64,000 nt of DNA from Cytophagaceae bacterium. Its GTDB lineage: Bacteria > Bacteroidota > Bacteroidia > Cytophagales > Spirosomataceae. Shown here in pieces: positions 18,428 through 26,635 of the stretch; the first letter of the stretch is position 1, and the number at the start of each line of letters is the position of its first letter. Under the pieces are notes generated by a model. That model saw nothing but the letters and a program-made list of their open reading frames with translations, made no database searches and was not told the DNA's origin. The stretch spans positions 62,001-126,000 of the forward strand of contig SXXW01000011.1 in assembly GCA_005791165.1 (NCBI GenBank), in the 5' to 3' direction. The position numbers and the translations under genes are program-made.

Positions 18428-19441
18428 ATGATCAAATTCATTCAAGCCTTTGCATTTTGCATTTTAGCCAATACGATTTTTGCACAAAAAATTACTTCAG
18501 AGTTTATCTACGAAAAGGCCCCATTCCCTTCTTGCCATGCATCCACCCTGGAAGAAACTCCACGGGGAATCATTGCTTCTTGGTTTGGAGGAACTGCAGA
18601 AAAAGATAAGGATGTAGGAATTTGGGTGAGTCGTTTGGAAAAAGGAAAATGGACGGCACCGGTGGAAGTGGCGAATGGAGTTCAAAATGAAACATTGCGT
18701 TACCCAACTTGGAATCCCGTATTATTTAAAATGCCGAAAGGAGATTTGATATTATTCTATAAAGTGGGCCCCACACCTTCTACTTGGTGGGGAATGTTAA
18801 AACGTTCGAAAGACAATGGATTAACTTGGTCTGCGGCAGAAAAATTACCGGATGGTATTTATGGGCCGATTAAAAATAAACCTGTCATGTTGAAAAATGG
18901 CACCTTACTATGTCCTACTTCCTCGGAAGATCAGGGCTGGCGGGTACATTTTGAGATGACAAAAGACGGTGGTCGTACTTGGTCCCGCACCGAAGCCATC
19001 AACGATGGAAAGGAATTTTCAGCGATACAACCCAGCGTTTTGTTTCTGCCTGATGGCCGCTTGCAATTGCTTTGTCGGAGTAAAAATGGGCTGATTTTAG
19101 AATCTTTTTCTAGTGACCAAGGAAAAACATGGTCGGCCTTAAAAGCAACTTCATTGCCAAACCCTAACTCGGGAACTGATGCGGTAACCTTAAAAGATGG
19201 TCGACATGTCCTTGTGTACAATCACGTAACAAAAGAATCCCAAGCATGGGGTGGGAAACGTTCGCCCCTAAATGTTGCTATTTCGAAAGATGGCCAGAAA
19301 TGGGATGAGATTTCCGTCTTAGAAAATGAGCCCAAAGCTGAGTTCTCTTATCCTGCCGTCATTCAAACAAAAGATGGTAAAATTCACATTACCTATACTT
19401 GGAAACGTGAGAAAATTAAACACGTGGTAATCCAATTATAA
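18428..19441 (+). CDS. Sialidase-like (BNR/Asp-box) exported glycosidase
   Basis: A 337-residue protein with signal peptide MIKFIQAFAFCILANTIFAQ and a six-bladed sialidase propeller (BNR_2/GH33-like). Four Asp boxes are visible: SKDNGLTW (127), TKDGGRTW (178), SSDQGKTW (228) and a degenerate SKDGQKW (286). LLCRSKNG and EFSYPA carry an arginine and a tyrosine in places that fit the sialidase active site, but I cannot map the full Arg triad. GH33 enzymes cleave sialic acids and, in rhamnogalacturonan-II degraders, Kdo or Dha. It is followed after one base by a sodium:solute symporter and then by a DHDPS/NAL-type aldolase, which fits release, uptake and cleavage of a 2-keto-3-deoxy sugar acid. 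Confidence 0.82.
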   Translation: MIKFIQAFAFCILANTIFAQKITSEFIYEKAPFPSCHASTLEETPRGIIASWFGGTAEKDKDVGIWVSRLEKGKWTAPVEVANGVQNETLRYPTWNPVLFKMPKGDLILFYKVGPTPSTWWGMLKRSKDNGLTWSAAEKLPDGIYGPIKNKPVMLKNGTLLCPTSSEDQGWRVHFEMTKDGGRTWSRTEAINDGKEFSAIQPSVLFLPDGRLQLLCRSKNGLILESFSSDQGKTWSALKATSLPNPNSGTDAVTLKDGRHVLVYNHVTKESQAWGGKRSPLNVAISKDGQKWDEISVLENEPKAEFSYPAVIQTKDGKIHITYTWKREKIKHVVIQL

Positions 19442-19442
19442 T

Positions 19443-20945
19443 ATGAGCCTTCCCATCTTAGACCTCCTAATTATTGTCGCCTATTTAATCACGATGGTGG
19501 CGATCGGTTTTTACTTTTCGAGAAAAAATAAAAGTTCGGAGCAGTTTACCACGGCATCAGGATCTATCCCTGGATGGGCGCTTGGTCTCAGTTTTTATGC
19601 TACTTTTCTAAGTGCGATTACCTTTTTAGGAGATCCAGGAAAATCGTTTGGAAGCAATTGGAATCCCTTTGTTTTCAGTCTATCGATCCCATTTGCCGCC
19701 TTTGTGGCCACCCGTTATTTTGTACCCTTTTATCGAAATAGTGGCGAGATCAGTGCGTATACGCATTTAGAAAAACGTTTTGGTTCTTGGGCGCGGACTT
19801 ATGCCATGCTGTGTTTCATCATGACCCAATTGGCCCGAATGGGAACCATATTTTATGGAATTGCATTGACGTTGAATGCGCTGACAGGTTTAGACATGCG
19901 ATTGATTATCATCGTGTCTGGCTTTTGCATTATTTTTTATACGGTGCTTGGTGGAATGGAAGCGGTGATTTGGACGGAGGTGATTCAAGCAGTCATTAAG
20001 ACGATGGGGGCTTTGTTGATTTTAGGCATTATTTTATCTCAAGTTGGGATAAGCCAAGTGATTGAAACAGGGGTGGCGGAACATAAATTTGACCTAGGGG
20101 ATTTCTCGTTGGATTTTTCCACCAGTTCATTTTGGGTGGTATTGATGTATGGATTTTTTATCAATTTGACCAATTTTGGGATTGATCAAAATTACATTCA
20201 GCGATATCATACGGCTAAGAATACACAGGATGCGGCCAAAAGCGTGTGGCTATGTGCCATGTATTTTCTACCGGTTTCATTTTTGTTTTTCCTGATTGGC
20301 ACGGCGCTGTATGTTTTTTACGGCCAAAATCCAGCTTTAATATTTGAGTTAAAACAGCAAGTGGCGGCGGAAAAAGGGATCGCGATGGAGGCTTTAAAAG
20401 CGGCCGATTATGGAGACAAGGTGTTGCCTTTTTTCATGAAGACTCAAATACCTACAGGCTTTTTGGGCTTGTTGATGGCGGCATTATTGTCTGCTGCGAT
20501 GAGTACGATGAGTAGTGGGATGAACAGTTCGGCGACCGTCTTTTTGAATGATATTTACATGCGCTATGTGGATAAAGATGTGGCGCCCAAAAAGCAATTA
20601 AGGATTTTACATGTGGCTACGGCGGTGATGGGAGTGATGGGAATTACGTTTGGGATTAGCATGATTGGGGTAAAAAGTTTGTTAGACGTCTGGTGGAAAT
20701 TATCCGGTATTTTTGCTGGGGGGATGTTGGGGATTTTCTTGATGGGCTATTTGGCGAAGAACGTCGTCAACTGGCAAGCCAAGATTGCAGCGACCGTCGG
20801 TGTGATTATTATTGCCATGATTTCATTTAAAGATAATTTACCTGAGGCCTATCGTTTGCCATTGGATTCAAAGATGACGGTAGTTTTAGGGACATTAAGT
20901 ATTGTGGGAACCGGATTTATTTTATCAAAAATTTTTAAAAAATAA
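19443..20945 (+). CDS. Sodium:solute symporter (SSS family)
   Basis: A 500-residue inner-membrane transporter with about 13 predicted helices (PF00474). Typical signs are the N-terminal IAYLITMVAIGFYFSRKNKSSEQF, the following GSIPGWALGLSFYATFLSAITF (SSS helix 2 start), and AALLSAAMSTMSSGMNSSATVFLNDIY, the SSS signature near residue 350. Known sialic-acid carriers (SiaT) and many sugar-acid carriers belong here. The gene sits one base after the sialidase-like gene and directly before the aldolase, so it probably imports the product of the sialidase-like enzyme using sodium. The exact substrate is inferred from context only. Confidence 0.92.
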   Translation: MSLPILDLLIIVAYLITMVAIGFYFSRKNKSSEQFTTASGSIPGWALGLSFYATFLSAITFLGDPGKSFGSNWNPFVFSLSIPFAAFVATRYFVPFYRNSGEISAYTHLEKRFGSWARTYAMLCFIMTQLARMGTIFYGIALTLNALTGLDMRLIIIVSGFCIIFYTVLGGMEAVIWTEVIQAVIKTMGALLILGIILSQVGISQVIETGVAEHKFDLGDFSLDFSTSSFWVVLMYGFFINLTNFGIDQNYIQRYHTAKNTQDAAKSVWLCAMYFLPVSFLFFLIGTALYVFYGQNPALIFELKQQVAAEKGIAMEALKAADYGDKVLPFFMKTQIPTGFLGLLMAALLSAAMSTMSSGMNSSATVFLNDIYMRYVDKDVAPKKQLRILHVATAVMGVMGITFGISMIGVKSLLDVWWKLSGIFAGGMLGIFLMGYLAKNVVNWQAKIAATVGVIIIAMISFKDNLPEAYRLPLDSKMTVVLGTLSIVGTGFILSKIFKK

Positions 20946-20951
20946 TTGTTT

Positions 20952-21857
20952 ATGAGCCAATTACCCGAGGGATTTATCCCCGTGATGTTGACCCCTTTTA
21001 CGCCTACGGGCCAAGTTGATTTTAAAGGACTTGTGCGCTTAACTGATATGTATATTCAAAAAGGGGCGAAGGGATTATTTGCCAATTGCCTTTCGAGTGA
21101 AATGTATGAATTATCTGTGCAGGAGCGTTTGGATGTAGTGAAAACTGTGGTGGAAACGGCTGCTGGCCGTGTGCCTGTTGTGGCGACAGGGACTATCGAA
21201 GGAAGCATGGAACTGATGGCTGATTTTTCTAATCAATTACATGCATTGGGTGTTCAGGCGGTGATTGTCTTAAATAATATTTTAACCAAAGAACATGAAT
21301 CGGATGCTGTTTTTTTAGAACGAATGCATCAGTTTATGGATTTGACTCCCGGAGTTCCCTTGGGAATTTACGAATGTCCTGTTCCGTATAAGCGATTAAT
21401 TACGGTGGAGATTTTGGAAGATTTGTTGCCAACGGGCCGTTTGGTTTACCATAAGGATACGAGTTTAGATATCGAACAAGTGAGGGCTCGAGTGAAGGCC
21501 GGCGCTGGGTATAATTTTGGTTTATATGATGCGTATATGGGTCATGCGCTTTTATCCTTGCAAGCTGGTGCCAAAGGACTTTCGTGTATCCAAGGAAATT
21601 TATTTCCAGAATTAATTGTGTGGCTTTGCACGCATTTCAACGATCCGGGGAAATCGGCGCAGGTCGCTAAAGTCCAAGCATTTTTTGCAGACAACATGGA
21701 TGTGATGCACACATCTTATCCTACGGCTGCTAAATATGTGTTACAAAAAACGGGATTTGAAATTGACCTGTATACGCGCCGCGATGTGGGGGAATTGACC
21801 GATGCGATGAAAGCGGACTTGGACCTTTTGATTGAGGAGTCAAAAAAGGTTTTGTAA
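20952..21857 (+). CDS. DHDPS/N-acetylneuraminate lyase-family aldolase
   Basis: The ORF track starts at a TTG (20946); the ATG at 20952 (MSQLPEGFIP) is the better start and gives 301 residues, normal for the family. The Schiff-base lysine is K168 in VYHKDTS and the catalytic tyrosine is Y140 in GIYECPVP. The usual carboxylate-binding loop (GTTGE/GSTGE) is replaced by ANCLSSEMYELS (residues 44-55), so the enzyme is neither a standard DHDPS nor a standard sialate lyase. It likely splits a 2-keto-3-deoxy acid to pyruvate and an aldehyde. Directly after the sialidase-like and symporter genes, it completes a degrade-import-cleave set. Confidence 0.87.
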   Translation: MSQLPEGFIPVMLTPFTPTGQVDFKGLVRLTDMYIQKGAKGLFANCLSSEMYELSVQERLDVVKTVVETAAGRVPVVATGTIEGSMELMADFSNQLHALGVQAVIVLNNILTKEHESDAVFLERMHQFMDLTPGVPLGIYECPVPYKRLITVEILEDLLPTGRLVYHKDTSLDIEQVRARVKAGAGYNFGLYDAYMGHALLSLQAGAKGLSCIQGNLFPELIVWLCTHFNDPGKSAQVAKVQAFFADNMDVMHTSYPTAAKYVLQKTGFEIDLYTRRDVGELTDAMKADLDLLIEESKKVL

Positions 21858-21890
21858 AACTGTCCGTTTTTGAACCTAAATCAAAGCCAA

Positions 21891-24347
21891 TTAAAACTCG
21901 ACAATTAGTCCAAACGTAGGCGTAACAGAAGGCTTGTCATTATTCAACAATACAGGTATACCGTTGCTCCCGTTCGTTTGAATAGGTTTCCCATCTGTGG
22001 TGGCAAAACCCTTGTTGTCATCCGTTCTTTTAAATGCAAAATACGGAACGGCATCGGCTGCGGCGATGTACCAATTGGTCACATCCAAAAACACATCAAT
22101 GGTGATCGATTTTAAATTGTATTTCTTGTCGATACGCACATCGCTTGAATGGAAACTTCTTAATCTCCTCGTGTTTAATTGTGTATAGTCAAAAATTCCA
22201 CCGCCTTGAGTCATGAAATTAGCTTGGGAAGCAAGCGCATCAAATGGCGTATAGGGCGCACCACCTTGGTACCTGAATTTTAAACCTAACTCCCAATTGC
22301 TAGGAAATTTATATCCCCAGGTGAGGCTAAGTAAATGTCTATTATCCCAACTACTTGGCTTTAAAACGCCATCCAAACCACTATATAAACTGTTGTAATA
22401 CGTGTAAGAAAGTATTCCAAAGAATTTATCCGTCAGTTTCTTTTGAGCAAAAAATTCAAAACCATAGGCCTCTCCTTTTCCTGTGGTGGTCACGGGTTCA
22501 TTGCCAAGCACGTTGAAATCGCCACCTAAGTTGGCCAACGAAATCCCCTTGCTGATCGAAATAGGTACTTGGCTATAATTTTTCATAAATGCTTCAGCCG
22601 TAAATCGCAATCCATCGTTCACTAAATATTCAAGCCCCGCAACATAATGATCACTTGCTTGGTATTTGGCATTTTTATTGACCAATTTCCCGTTATTATC
22701 TGCAAAGCCTAAAATAGTGTAAGGGGCTAATTTATAATAGCGACCTATGGATCCATTTAAAGTCCATTTGTCGGATAAAACATAGCTTAAAGATAACCTT
22801 GGCGATAAAGTTTGAAGGGGATCACTTCCTTGGTCTGTAAAGGAATTCATGTCGGTTCTTAAACCCGCACTTAGGCCTAGTCGTGTATCAAAAAATACTT
22901 TACTTACTTGGCCAAAAGCGCCATATTTTGCAAATGATCCTAGTGGGCTTGTGAACGTATATTTTAATTCTGGTTGAATGATGGTTCCCGCGGTATTTGT
23001 TAATTTTTTACGAACAACCGTATTTGAAATATTGGTGTAATCAACTAATTGCGCCGACAATCCGTAACTAATTTTCCATCCATTTTGGCTGGTATTATAA
23101 TCGAATCGTAATTTGTTTTCAGTTTCTCTCGACTGAAGGGATAAGTTGACGAGATTAGGATCTTTAATTTGATTATCTTCATATTTTCTGATGTCATTAT
23201 CAAATGTATTTCGACTGATGGCCAAATTATAATAGCCATTTTCGGTTAGTCGCTTAAGGGTTATTCCCGTCGTGTAATTCCACTGGTTGATGAGTGGATT
23301 TGAATTATAGATATACAGTTTTTCAGGAGTCTCTTCTTTGATGGCAGAAAAACTGAATTCGTCAATCGCCCCCAAAGCCATAAATGAAATGGAGGTTTTA
23401 TTGTCAATTTGATGCGTAATCTTGGTTTGAAAATCCCAGAAATTAGGTCTTATGGGTATATCTAATGCCTGAAAAAGAAACTGCAAATAAGACCTTCTCG
23501 CGGATGCCAAAAAAGTTGTTTTCCCACTTTTTGATAAAGGCCCTTCCGAAGTTAAAACAAATTCTGTGGCGCTTAATCGGACATTTCCTTGAAATTTATT
23601 GGGACTCCCTGTTCTTTGACGAAACTGAAATACGGAACTTAGGGCATTATCATATCGCGCGTCAAATGCTGAAGAGTTCAATTTTACGTCTTCAATAAAG
23701 GAAACATTTAACATTCCTTGGGGCCCGCCGCTAGAACCCTGGGTTTGGAAGTGATTCAACACGGGAATTTCGATCCCATCTAAGTAATAAACGTTCTCAT
23801 TTGGGCCACCTCCTCGAATGATAATGTCATTTCTAAAACTACCCCCCTGAGCCCCTCCACCTACGCCAGGTAGTGCTTGTATCACTTTACTGATATCAAA
23901 ATCTCCGCCTGGGTTGCTTTTTATTTCCTCGGTGGTCAACCTTTGAACACTTAATGGAGATTCAAGCGTAGCCACTTTTGCTGTCTTTCGGCTTTGAGTG
24001 ACAATGACTTCATTTAACTCACTATTGGCCTGCTCCAATTCTATATTGAAAAAGTTTTCATTCCCTGCATTAACTACGATATTGAAAAGCGTTTGCTTTT
24101 TATAACCAATCATAGAAAAAACTAAATTATAAGATTTGAAGTTTATCCCAGTTATTCTGAATTTACCAAGGCTATCGGTTTGTCCTACTTTATTGGTGGA
24201 CTCTAAATTTATATTGACTCCCTCGATGGGCTTCTGAGTTAATTTATCAACTACTTTTCCTGAAATTCTCCCGTTGGACTGAGCCAAAGCAAAATTTATA
24301 GTTGTCAGTAATAGGAAAAAAATGAATTTGTATTGTAAATTTTTCAT
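21891..24347 (-). CDS. TonB-dependent receptor with carboxypeptidase-like N-domain
   Basis: An 818-residue outer-membrane receptor. Signal peptide (MKNLQYKFIFFLLLTTINFALAQ), a carboxypeptidase-regulatory-like beta-sandwich (about 27-110; GRISGKVVDKLTQKPIEGV), a plug domain (about 130-240; NDIIIRGGGPNENVYYLDGIEIP) and a 22-strand barrel ending in TFGLIVEF with a terminal aromatic residue. No SusD-like partner gene is adjacent, so it is unlike classic SusC systems. It faces the aldolase gene across 33 bases. A -7 element (TACATTTG, minus strand) lies about 73 bases upstream of its start. Substrate unknown; a link to the sugar genes nearby is possible but unproven. Confidence 0.92.
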   Translation of the reverse strand: MKNLQYKFIFFLLLTTINFALAQSNGRISGKVVDKLTQKPIEGVNINLESTNKVGQTDSLGKFRITGINFKSYNLVFSMIGYKKQTLFNIVVNAGNENFFNIELEQANSELNEVIVTQSRKTAKVATLESPLSVQRLTTEEIKSNPGGDFDISKVIQALPGVGGGAQGGSFRNDIIIRGGGPNENVYYLDGIEIPVLNHFQTQGSSGGPQGMLNVSFIEDVKLNSSAFDARYDNALSSVFQFRQRTGSPNKFQGNVRLSATEFVLTSEGPLSKSGKTTFLASARRSYLQFLFQALDIPIRPNFWDFQTKITHQIDNKTSISFMALGAIDEFSFSAIKEETPEKLYIYNSNPLINQWNYTTGITLKRLTENGYYNLAISRNTFDNDIRKYEDNQIKDPNLVNLSLQSRETENKLRFDYNTSQNGWKISYGLSAQLVDYTNISNTVVRKKLTNTAGTIIQPELKYTFTSPLGSFAKYGAFGQVSKVFFDTRLGLSAGLRTDMNSFTDQGSDPLQTLSPRLSLSYVLSDKWTLNGSIGRYYKLAPYTILGFADNNGKLVNKNAKYQASDHYVAGLEYLVNDGLRFTAEAFMKNYSQVPISISKGISLANLGGDFNVLGNEPVTTTGKGEAYGFEFFAQKKLTDKFFGILSYTYYNSLYSGLDGVLKPSSWDNRHLLSLTWGYKFPSNWELGLKFRYQGGAPYTPFDALASQANFMTQGGGIFDYTQLNTRRLRSFHSSDVRIDKKYNLKSITIDVFLDVTNWYIAAADAVPYFAFKRTDDNKGFATTDGKPIQTNGSNGIPVLLNNDKPSVTPTFGLIVEF

Positions 24348-24419
24348 GTGTAAATAACATTTTAAACATCGGATTGTTTAAAAGTCTTTTTTGGTTGAAA
24401 TGCAGCAATTAATTTTTCA

Positions 24420-24427
24420 CAAATGTA
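24420..24427 (-). promoter_or_regulatory. Candidate -7 promoter element of the 818-aa TonB receptor gene
   Basis: On the minus strand TACATTTG, a full TAnnTTTG match. A possible -33 TTTG (24444-24447) lies 16 bases upstream, slightly closer than usual. A perfect 14-bp palindrome ATCAATTAATTGAT (24472-24485) further upstream could be an operator, though AT-rich palindromes of this size arise by chance. Confidence 0.45.
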
Positions 24428-24506
24428 AGAATTAATGGATATTCAAAGATACTTCCTTGAATTCACAAAAAATCAATTAATTGATAAAAGCAATAGCTGG
24501 CATTTT

Positions 24507-24529
24507 TATATCCTAAAGCTTAGGATATA
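24507..24529. repeat. Perfect 10-bp-arm inverted repeat after the 700-aa TonB receptor gene
   Basis: TATATCCTAA-AGC-TTAGGATATA, three bases beyond the stop of the minus-strand receptor gene. In the direction of transcription it is followed by A residues rather than U, so it is not a normal terminator for that gene. It may protect the 3' end of the mRNA. Confidence 0.6.
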
Positions 24530-24532
24530 GCA

Positions 24533-26635
24533 TTAAAATTTAAAATGAATTTGACCCCATAAACTTCTTCCTACGCCATTGATTCCAGATCCATGCATGC
24601 GGTAATCGACATCACCAATATTTTGAGCTTGTAAGGAAATGCTAAAGTGAGAATTAAAAAGATAGTTGGCCTGCACATTGACGATTGCCCAACCCGGAGT
24701 TCCTAAAGGGTTCATTCGATTATCTGCCTTATCTCCGGCGCTTAATCGGTCTTGGCTCGCGGCAAATAAAAGCTCTGAATTTAAAAACAGATTTTTTCTA
24801 GCATAGCTGATGTTGACGCCTCCATGCAGTGGCGGAATTCTCCGCATAGGCTCATTTATTGTCACGCTTTGGCCATAAACATAGGAAATGTTGGCTTTTG
24901 CGGAAACGGAATTTGAAAGATCAAAACGACCACTCCATTCTCCCCCTCGTAAAAATGCTTTATCCACATTTCGTTTTTCGAATACGGGATAACCCTGAAT
25001 GAATTGACTCGTTTTTATTCGGGTGATTAAATTTTCCAATTCAGTTTGGAAAATGGTTAATTCCTGAAAAAACTTGGCTTTTGAAATTTTAATCCCAATC
25101 TCATAATTTTGAGAATACTCAGGTTTTAGGTCAAAAGCAGGTAGTTCATATCGAAAATCTACGATGCCTAGGCTACCTAAATCGTCCATGTTGGGCGCTC
25201 TAAATCCTGAACTTGTATTGGCATAGATGGAAATTCCTGGACTTATCGCCCGTGCTACACCCAATGAATACACGAGCGCACTGGATTTTACTTTAGTTAA
25301 TCCCAGCGTTGTGTCGGGTAGGCTAGCTACATTTTGGTGAAAGCGCAAACCGGATTCCACTTGCCATGCATTAAAGTCTAAATGATGAATGGAATAGATG
25401 GATTGATATTGATAACTCGCATCATTGGGGTAAAGTCCCCTTAGGGGTTTGTTCAAATTATTGGTCAAATTAATATCCTGACGTGTACTATTTACCTGGT
25501 CGTTGAAATAATCGATGCCACTATGTGCGGACCATATAGCAGAAAATTGGCTTTGAATATCGGCCAAAACTCCTAAGGTATTAATCTCATCTCTTTCAGT
25601 GCGAAGTGTCGTAGACCCATTTTTTTGAAGCTTTCTTTGCTCGATGCTGGTTTGTTGGGATACAGAGAGCTCGATTTTTTTAAACAATGGATTTTCATAT
25701 TGGCCAATAGCCTTTAAATAGCTTCTTTGGTATTTCTGCAAATCCATTTCATTGATTTTGAAATTTTCTAACTGGATTTTGTGGAAAACAGGTACTTGGG
25801 TTTGCTGCGTAGTTTGAATCAGACCTTCTAAAATCCATGTTTTTGATATTTGCTGGCGAATTTTACCGAAAAAATTCCATTCATTATAGCCTGTTGGCCG
25901 CTGCAAACCTAAACCACCCCCTCTTACCATATCGCCAAATTGCTTATTAGCACCTACAAAAACGATGCCGGTATTTTCTGAGGAATAAGTCATTTTTATT
26001 TGCTCACTCAACTCCATTCCTTGGGTGGCGACACGCGCCGACAACTGTCCGCCAAAGGTTTTTTGAGCCATAAATTCAGGCTGAAGTGTGAAGAAATTGA
26101 CTACACCGGTTAATGCATCCGATCCGTATTGCACCGAGCCGCTCCCTTTTAGCATTTCTACTTTGGAGATTATGGACGGGTCTATGGTATTCAAGTATTG
26201 ATTGGGTCCATAGCGAAAGGTGGAATTATTAAATCGAATTCCGTCGATAATGAGAAGGGTTTGATTTCCCATTAAGCCCCTGACAAATGCTGACCCACCC
26301 CCTAAATTTGTTTTTTGAATGAAGACTCCCGGGATATTTGAAAGCATATCAGGAGTGGCACGCGAGGCTAATTTCTCGATATCTTTTTGTGTGAAGACAC
26401 TTACGGAATAGGGAGTTTTTAAACTAGAAATCTGTTGGCGGCTCGCACTGACAACCACATTTGCTAGTGTGTCCGGATGATTATTCTGCCCAAAACTCAC
26501 AAAGGGGGTAATCCAACTAATTGATAAAATAAAGATGAGCCTTTGGGTGTGTCTTTTAGCTTTACTAAATTTTAAATTTAGTAAAGCTAAGGACGTACTA
26601 GTAAATTGAAATTGGCAAAAAAACTTAATCATCAT
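24533..26635 (-). CDS. TonB-dependent receptor (BtuB/siderophore-receptor type, no N-terminal sandwich domain)
   Basis: A 700-residue outer-membrane receptor with plug (about 55-165; VVVSASRQQISSLKTPYSVSVF, then GNQTLLIIDGIRFNN) and barrel ending LWGQIHFKF. It lacks the carboxypeptidase-like domain of the neighbouring receptor. The start ATGATGATTAAG overlaps the end of the YncE/phosphoesterase gene (GATGATGATTAA), so the two are translationally coupled. The N-terminus before the cleavage site (SFGQ) is unusually long, about 50 residues, and contains a 35-bp DNA palindrome; no better start codon exists downstream. The coupling suggests that the receptor imports a product of the phosphoesterase, or that both respond to phosphate limitation. 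Confidence 0.88.
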   Translation of the reverse strand: MMIKFFCQFQFTSTSLALLNLKFSKAKRHTQRLIFILSISWITPFVSFGQNNHPDTLANVVVSASRQQISSLKTPYSVSVFTQKDIEKLASRATPDMLSNIPGVFIQKTNLGGGSAFVRGLMGNQTLLIIDGIRFNNSTFRYGPNQYLNTIDPSIISKVEMLKGSGSVQYGSDALTGVVNFFTLQPEFMAQKTFGGQLSARVATQGMELSEQIKMTYSSENTGIVFVGANKQFGDMVRGGGLGLQRPTGYNEWNFFGKIRQQISKTWILEGLIQTTQQTQVPVFHKIQLENFKINEMDLQKYQRSYLKAIGQYENPLFKKIELSVSQQTSIEQRKLQKNGSTTLRTERDEINTLGVLADIQSQFSAIWSAHSGIDYFNDQVNSTRQDINLTNNLNKPLRGLYPNDASYQYQSIYSIHHLDFNAWQVESGLRFHQNVASLPDTTLGLTKVKSSALVYSLGVARAISPGISIYANTSSGFRAPNMDDLGSLGIVDFRYELPAFDLKPEYSQNYEIGIKISKAKFFQELTIFQTELENLITRIKTSQFIQGYPVFEKRNVDKAFLRGGEWSGRFDLSNSVSAKANISYVYGQSVTINEPMRRIPPLHGGVNISYARKNLFLNSELLFAASQDRLSAGDKADNRMNPLGTPGWAIVNVQANYLFNSHFSISLQAQNIGDVDYRMHGSGINGVGRSLWGQIHFKF
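26556..26590. repeat. Perfect palindrome, 17-bp arms and 1-nt centre, inside the receptor's 5' coding region
   Basis: TTAGCTTTACTAAATTT-T-AAATTTAGTAAAGCTAA, all 17 pairs match. It encodes part of the predicted pre-signal region (LLNLKFSKAK) of the 700-aa TonB receptor, about 45 bases after its start. In mRNA it would fold into a very strong hairpin. No T-tract follows on the minus strand. Confidence 0.9.

Noticed and set aside
26556-26590. Interpretation of the 35-base palindrome as an intrinsic terminator of the phosphoesterase transcript
   Set aside because: It lies inside the open frame of the coupled receptor and is not followed by a U-tract on the transcribed strand.
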